The position numbers were made by a program, and so were the translations under genes. 17,677 bases of DNA from an uncultured bacterium (GTDB taxonomy: Bacteria; Patescibacteriota; Minisyncoccia; Minisyncoccales; JAQTVQ01). The stretch covers positions 1-17,677 of the forward strand of contig CAIMDX010000046.1 of NCBI GenBank assembly GCA_903839905.1, in the 5' to 3' direction. The notes beneath the pieces were generated by a model, which had not been told where the DNA came from, ran no database searches, and saw only the letters and a program-made list of their open reading frames with translations. Position 1 is the stretch's first letter. Every line of letters begins with the position of its first letter. Below are positions 15,720-17,677 of the stretch, piece after piece.

Positions 15720-15740
15720 CGAGCGAGAGCTCGTTTTTTT
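15720..15740 (+). terminator. Intrinsic terminator of the 16S transcription unit
   Basis: CGAGC (15720-15724), loop GAGA and GCTCG (15729-15733) followed by seven T (15734-15740). It stands 14 bp after the processing arm. It implies that 16S is transcribed alone, not with 23S. Confidence 0.85.
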
Positions 15741-15767
15741 GACAAATTTTCTTTTTTATGTTAATAA
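15739..15767 (+). promoter_or_regulatory. Promoter for the 150-residue secreted-protein gene
   Basis: TTGACA (15739-15744) overlaps the end of the terminator T tract. A 17-bp spacer leads to TAATAA (15762-15767). Predicted leader before ATG 15831 is about 57 nt. Confidence 0.6.
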
Positions 15768-15830
15768 AAAATAGTCTTCTTGAAAAATAACCGAGGACAA
15801 AGGTTGTAGCTATTTAACATAAACAAAAAT

Positions 15831-16283
15831 ATGGAATGTCTAACAAAGATCTTTATTCCCCTTTTCTTTTTCATTTTCCTTGTAATCTTGATAGCTTCTT
15901 TGGCACCAACAGGCTCTTATGATGTAAGGTCGGAGCTTGCTTTGATAGAAAAAGGAACTTATCTGGAAGTTATTACCGAAAAGGAGTTTAATAGTTCGGG
16001 CCTTGGTATATCGTTGGCCGATGGACAAGTTGAACCTGTAGTAGGAAATATAACGGTCAGTGGAGACATTGCCATGGATTTAGGCTCTTACGAGCTAGAA
16101 GAATATTACATATATTATATACAAGAGAACGGTCGTGTCATAAGAAGAGAAGGAAAAACTGACGGCATAGATATAGTGTATATTGCGGAGGGGGAGCCAG
16201 GATATATGATTGAAGATGTTTTTTGGGGATATAAAAAATTGTATATCCCGAAAGGGAGTATAATAAAAAAAGGAGAGGATTAA
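15831..16283 (+). CDS. Secreted or membrane-anchored protein, unknown
   Basis: 150 residues. One hydrophobic segment at about 7-24 (Phe, Leu and Ile rich) forms a signal peptide or anchor, and the rest is acidic and beta-rich (repeated YYIYYI, VVGNITVSGDI, KLYIPKGSII). There are no cysteines in the mature part and no catalytic motif that I recognise. Its own promoter and an overlapping terminator make it a monocistronic unit. It stands between 16S and the tRNA-Ile/tRNA-Ala pair, where a normal rRNA operon has only a short spacer. Upstream AACATAAACAAAAAT carries no SD. The start is the only ATG that gives the hydrophobic N-terminus. Confidence 0.75.
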   Translation: MECLTKIFIPLFFFIFLVILIASLAPTGSYDVRSELALIEKGTYLEVITEKEFNSSGLGISLADGQVEPVVGNITVSGDIAMDLGSYELEEYYIYYIQENGRVIRREGKTDGIDIVYIAEGEPGYMIEDVFWGYKKLYIPKGSIIKKGED

Positions 16284-16297
16284 TTCTCTCCTTTTTT
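16265..16297 (+). terminator. Strong terminator overlapping the stop codon
   Basis: AAAAAAAGGAGAG (16265-16277) pairs with CTCTCC plus the T tract (16286-16297). The TAA stop (16281-16283) lies in the loop. The GGAGAG/CTCTCC core is perfect and is followed by TTTTTT. Confidence 0.85.
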
Positions 16298-16311
16298 CTT
16301 TTTGAAAACCT

Positions 16312-16339
16312 TTGATTTTTTTAAAAAATATAGTATAGT
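16312..16339 (+). promoter_or_regulatory. Promoter for tRNA-Ile/tRNA-Ala
   Basis: TTGATT (16312-16317) and TATAGT (16334-16339) with a 16-bp spacer. Transcription would start about 15 bases before tRNA-Ile. The tRNA pair is thus transcribed apart from 16S. Confidence 0.55.
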
Positions 16340-16360
16340 AAAAAAGTTATTTAAGCTATT

Positions 16361-16432
16361 GGGCGCGTAGTTCAGCGGTAGAACGCTTCTCTGATAAAGA
16401 AGAGGTGGAAGGTCCGACTCCTTCCGCGCCCA
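16361..16432 (+). tRNA. tRNA-Ile (anticodon GAT)
   Basis: A 72-nt cloverleaf. Acceptor GGGCGCG/CGCGCCC, D-stem GTTC/GAAC, anticodon stem CTTCT/AGAAG around CTGATAA (anticodon GAT, reads AUC and AUU), T-stem GAAGG/CCTTC. T-loop TCCGACT has C at position 55, like tRNA-Thr here. CCA is not encoded. Normally this tRNA lies in the 16S-23S spacer with tRNA-Ala. Confidence 0.95.
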
Positions 16433-16440
16433 CACACTAG

Positions 16441-16527
16441 TAATGAGCAAATGAGTAATGAGTTGAGGAGAATCGTCGTCTGCTCATTCCTCATGACTCA
16501 ATACTCATCAACTCATTTACTCGTCAT
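16441..16527. repeat. Imperfect inverted repeat between tRNA-Ile and tRNA-Ala
   Basis: Arms 16441-16470 and 16482-16527 are imperfectly complementary and made of repeated ATGAGT and CTCAT words around a short loop. In the transcript it would fold into a long hairpin separating the two tRNAs, perhaps aiding their processing. It is similar in design, not in sequence, to the element at 10075-10196. Confidence 0.6.
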
Positions 16528-16600
16528 GGGCCTTTAGCTCAGTTGGTAGAGCGCCTCATTTGCAATGAGGAGGTCACCGGTTCGAATCCGATAAGGTCCA
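16528..16600 (+). tRNA. tRNA-Ala (anticodon TGC)
   Basis: A 73-nt cloverleaf. Acceptor GGGCCTT/AAGGTCC with the G3-U70 alanine identity pair, D-stem GCTC/GAGC, anticodon stem CCTCA/TGAGG around TTTGCAA (anticodon TGC), T-loop TTCGAAT (canonical). The T-stem ACCGG/CCGAT has one C-A mismatch. CCA is not encoded. Probably co-transcribed with tRNA-Ile. Confidence 0.95.
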
Positions 16601-16634
16601 CATATCACGACTAAGTGCAAAAAAATCGCCCGGC

Positions 16635-16647
16635 CCGCCTTCGGCGG
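16635..16647. repeat. GC-rich hairpin after tRNA-Ala
   Basis: CCGCC, loop TTC and GGCGG, followed by AGTTTTGG. The T tract is short, so this is at best a weak terminator for the tRNA transcript. The same CCGCC/GGCGGAG design occurs at 12296-12311. Confidence 0.55.
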
Positions 16648-16686
16648 AGTTTTGGTTATGAAAAATATAAGTGGATTTTTAGGATA

Positions 16687-16714
16687 TTGACTTTTTTTAT
16701 GGAAGTAATAATAT
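16687..16714 (+). promoter_or_regulatory. Promoter for the 79-residue membrane protein gene
   Basis: TTGACT (16687-16692), a 16-bp spacer and TAATAT (16709-16714) precede the ORF. The predicted leader is about 50 nt and contains the hairpin and SD described next. Confidence 0.55.
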
Positions 16715-16739
16715 CTAGCAGTGCTCATTTCTTGGGCAT

Positions 16740-16766
16740 AACGGAATAAAATCCGTTGATTGGAGG
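16740..16766 (+). promoter_or_regulatory. Leader hairpin and Shine-Dalgarno site
   Basis: AACGGA (16740-16745) and TCCGTT (16752-16757) form a perfect 6-bp stem. GGAGG (16762-16766) follows, seven bases before ATG 16774. It is the only textbook SD in the window and decides the start over ATG 16756, which lies in the hairpin. Confidence 0.7.
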
Positions 16767-16773
16767 AGAAAAA

Positions 16774-17013
16774 ATGCAATTGTTCATTGGCTCGGAAGCA
16801 CCTGTCATATTTTCAATAATATGCGGAATAGTATTGATTTGGAGAGGCAACGAGTTTATAACAGCGAAGCAGCATTCCAATTACCTTTATGGCATATTCA
16901 GAGAAATGGCTTTAGATGGCTTAAACCGCAAAAAGTGGGATCTGCTCTTGCCAAGTGTTGGCTGCTGTATAGGCATAATTTTGTGCCTGATATCGTATTG
17001 CCCCTCCCCATAG
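16774..17013 (+). CDS. 79-residue membrane protein with two predicted spans, unknown
   Basis: Starts at ATG 16774 after a canonical SD; the longer frame from 16756 would begin inside the leader hairpin. Hydrophobic spans lie at about 9-23 and 56-75, separated by a basic, polar loop (residues 24-55, with HSNYLYGIFREMALDG) that should face the cytoplasm. Five cysteines fall at 17, 64, 65, 71 and 76, four of them in or next to the second span. I do not recognise a family. It stands alone between its own promoter and two terminators. The SD, unusual for this genome, suggests acquisition by transfer; that is inference. Confidence 0.6.
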   Translation: MQLFIGSEAPVIFSIICGIVLIWRGNEFITAKQHSNYLYGIFREMALDGLNRKKWDLLLPSVGCCIGIILCLISYCPSP

Positions 17014-17023
17014 TTCTTTGGAT

Positions 17024-17076
17024 AAGGGTTAAGAGTTCGGTCCATCCGTTCTTCTTAACCCTTCCCTTATTTTTTG
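17024..17076 (+). terminator. Terminator after the 79-residue gene
   Basis: AAGGGTTAAGA (17024-17034) pairs perfectly with TCTTAACCCTT (17053-17063), with an 18-nt loop. T-rich sequence follows (17067-17075). Confidence 0.75.
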
Positions 17077-17089
17077 ATCATTGATTCAG

Positions 17090-17111
17090 CCGCGGCTTTT
17101 CCGCGGTTTTT
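17090..17111 (+). terminator. Second, tandem terminator
   Basis: CCGCGG (17090-17095), loop CTTTT and CCGCGG (17101-17106) followed by five T. It lies 14 bases after the previous terminator's T tract and isolates the upstream cassette. Confidence 0.75.
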
Positions 17112-17139
17112 GTTCCAAATATTTAAAGAGTTCTTTTAT

Positions 17140-17168
17140 TTGACAGGGCATAATTTTTTCGTTACGAT
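17140..17168 (+). promoter_or_regulatory. Promoter for the LOG-like gene
   Basis: A perfect TTGACA (17140-17145), a 17-bp spacer and TACGAT (17163-17168, four of six matches). Predicted leader is about 28 nt with no SD. Confidence 0.55.
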
Positions 17169-17202
17169 TTTAACCATTAAGTAACCAAAAGCGATATTTT
17201 TT

Positions 17203-17677
17203 ATGGCAAAGCAATCGCGAAAAATACAAATAGGGGTGATGGGGTCGGTCGTTGATCTCAAATACTCCAAGCAGATTGAAAAATTGGCTGAAGAAATAGG
17301 CTATTGGGTCGCTAAAAATGGAGCTGTTTTGCTTTTCGGCGCGGAAAAAGATTACGACTCCCTTTCTACGGCTGCTTGCCGAGGAGCGAAAAAAGCCGGA
17401 GGTTTTACAATAGGGATTACTTACGGAAAAGGACTGAATGTTTTTGAGAAAAAAAATGTGGACGCGGTGATTGCGACCGGGCTTGAAAGAGGTGGCGGCA
17501 GAGAGCTGGCTCTTGTACTTAGCTGCGATGCGATTATAACGGTTAACGGCGGTTCGGGCACTCTTACGGAGATTGCAATCGCTTATCAAGCCAATATTCC
17601 GGTGGTCGCGCTTAAAGGTACCGGCGGTTGGAGCGAGAAATTGGAGGGGCAATATCTGGACGACAGGAAAAGAATAA
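17203..17677 (+). CDS. LOG-like Rossmann protein (TIGR00725 type), start only
   Basis: 158 residues are visible from ATG 17203; the right edge cuts the frame before any stop. It shows the LOG/SLOG layout. An N-terminal strand with IGVMGS (about residues 10-15), AACRGAKKAGGFTIGI (about 58-73), GGGRE (about 99-103) and NGGSGTLTE (about 115-123, equivalent to PGGxGTxxE) match the nucleotide-binding loops of the family. True LOG proteins release cytokinin bases from nucleotides, but the TIGR00725 branch has no settled role and is also related to DprA/SMF-type folds. It is near its usual full length (about 160-170). Promoter and two terminators separate it from its neighbours. Confidence 0.8.
   Translation, partial: MAKQSRKIQIGVMGSVVDLKYSKQIEKLAEEIGYWVAKNGAVLLFGAEKDYDSLSTAACRGAKKAGGFTIGITYGKGLNVFEKKNVDAVIATGLERGGGRELALVLSCDAIITVNGGSGTLTEIAIAYQANIPVVALKGTGGWSEKLEGQYLDDRKRI

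Noticed and set aside
16821..17084. Plus-strand ORF of 87 residues overlapping the 79-residue gene
   Set aside because: It has no start signal and runs through a terminator hairpin; the other frame has an SD and membrane spans.
17170..17652. Minus-strand ORF of 160 residues
   Set aside because: It is antisense to the LOG-like gene, whose plus-strand frame has clear family motifs.

Overview
The window reads as chromosomal DNA of a Candidate Phyla Radiation bacterium (Patescibacteria, most like Parcubacteria). This is inferred from AT-rich, tightly packed core genes, a divergent 16S rRNA with mismatches in universal primer sites, many small membrane or secreted proteins of unknown function, and an absence of Shine-Dalgarno (SD) signals. 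I could run no database search, so the placement is an inference. The genetic code looks standard: UGA is a stop at 425-427 and release factor 1 keeps its stop-codon recognition motif.

Layout. 2-427 is the 3' end of an RCC1-repeat protein. 577-7417 is a carbon-metabolism block: AMP-forming acetyl-CoA synthetase (acs), a 51-residue membrane peptide overlapping it, phosphoenolpyruvate synthase (ppsA), a PfkB-family sugar kinase and an archaeal-type fructose-1,6-bisphosphate aldolase/phosphatase. Together these could carry acetate or pyruvate up the gluconeogenic route. 7472-10065 holds a membrane-anchored six-cysteine protein, ribosomal protein L25, and a secreted coiled-coil protein ending in a lytic transglycosylase domain. 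A bidirectional terminator at 10210-10243 separates this from the minus-strand pair rpmE (L31) and prfA (RF1). RF1 lacks its whole N-terminal domain. Running divergently, rpsB (S2), tsf (EF-Ts) and a small membrane protein occupy 11539-13418.

13606-17677 is the RNA region: tRNA-Thr, then a consensus-like promoter, a roughly 250-nt structured leader and a full-length 16S rRNA flanked by long complementary processing arms and closed by an intrinsic terminator. No 23S follows. Instead come a secreted-protein ORF with its own promoter and terminator, then tRNA-Ile(GAT) and tRNA-Ala(TGC), the pair that normally sits between 16S and 23S. After these lie a two-membrane-segment ORF and the start of a LOG-like Rossmann protein that runs off the window.

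The most striking observation is that the 16S rRNA keeps an intact helix 45 (GGAA loop) but then reads GGATCAATTATTTTTT, with no CCTCC anti-SD. In agreement, almost every gene here lacks an SD, and several have a -10 hexamer only 7-15 bases upstream of ATG, as expected for leaderless or near-leaderless mRNAs. The one gene with a textbook SD (start 16774) sits in a compact promoter/hairpin/terminator cassette and may be a recent arrival.
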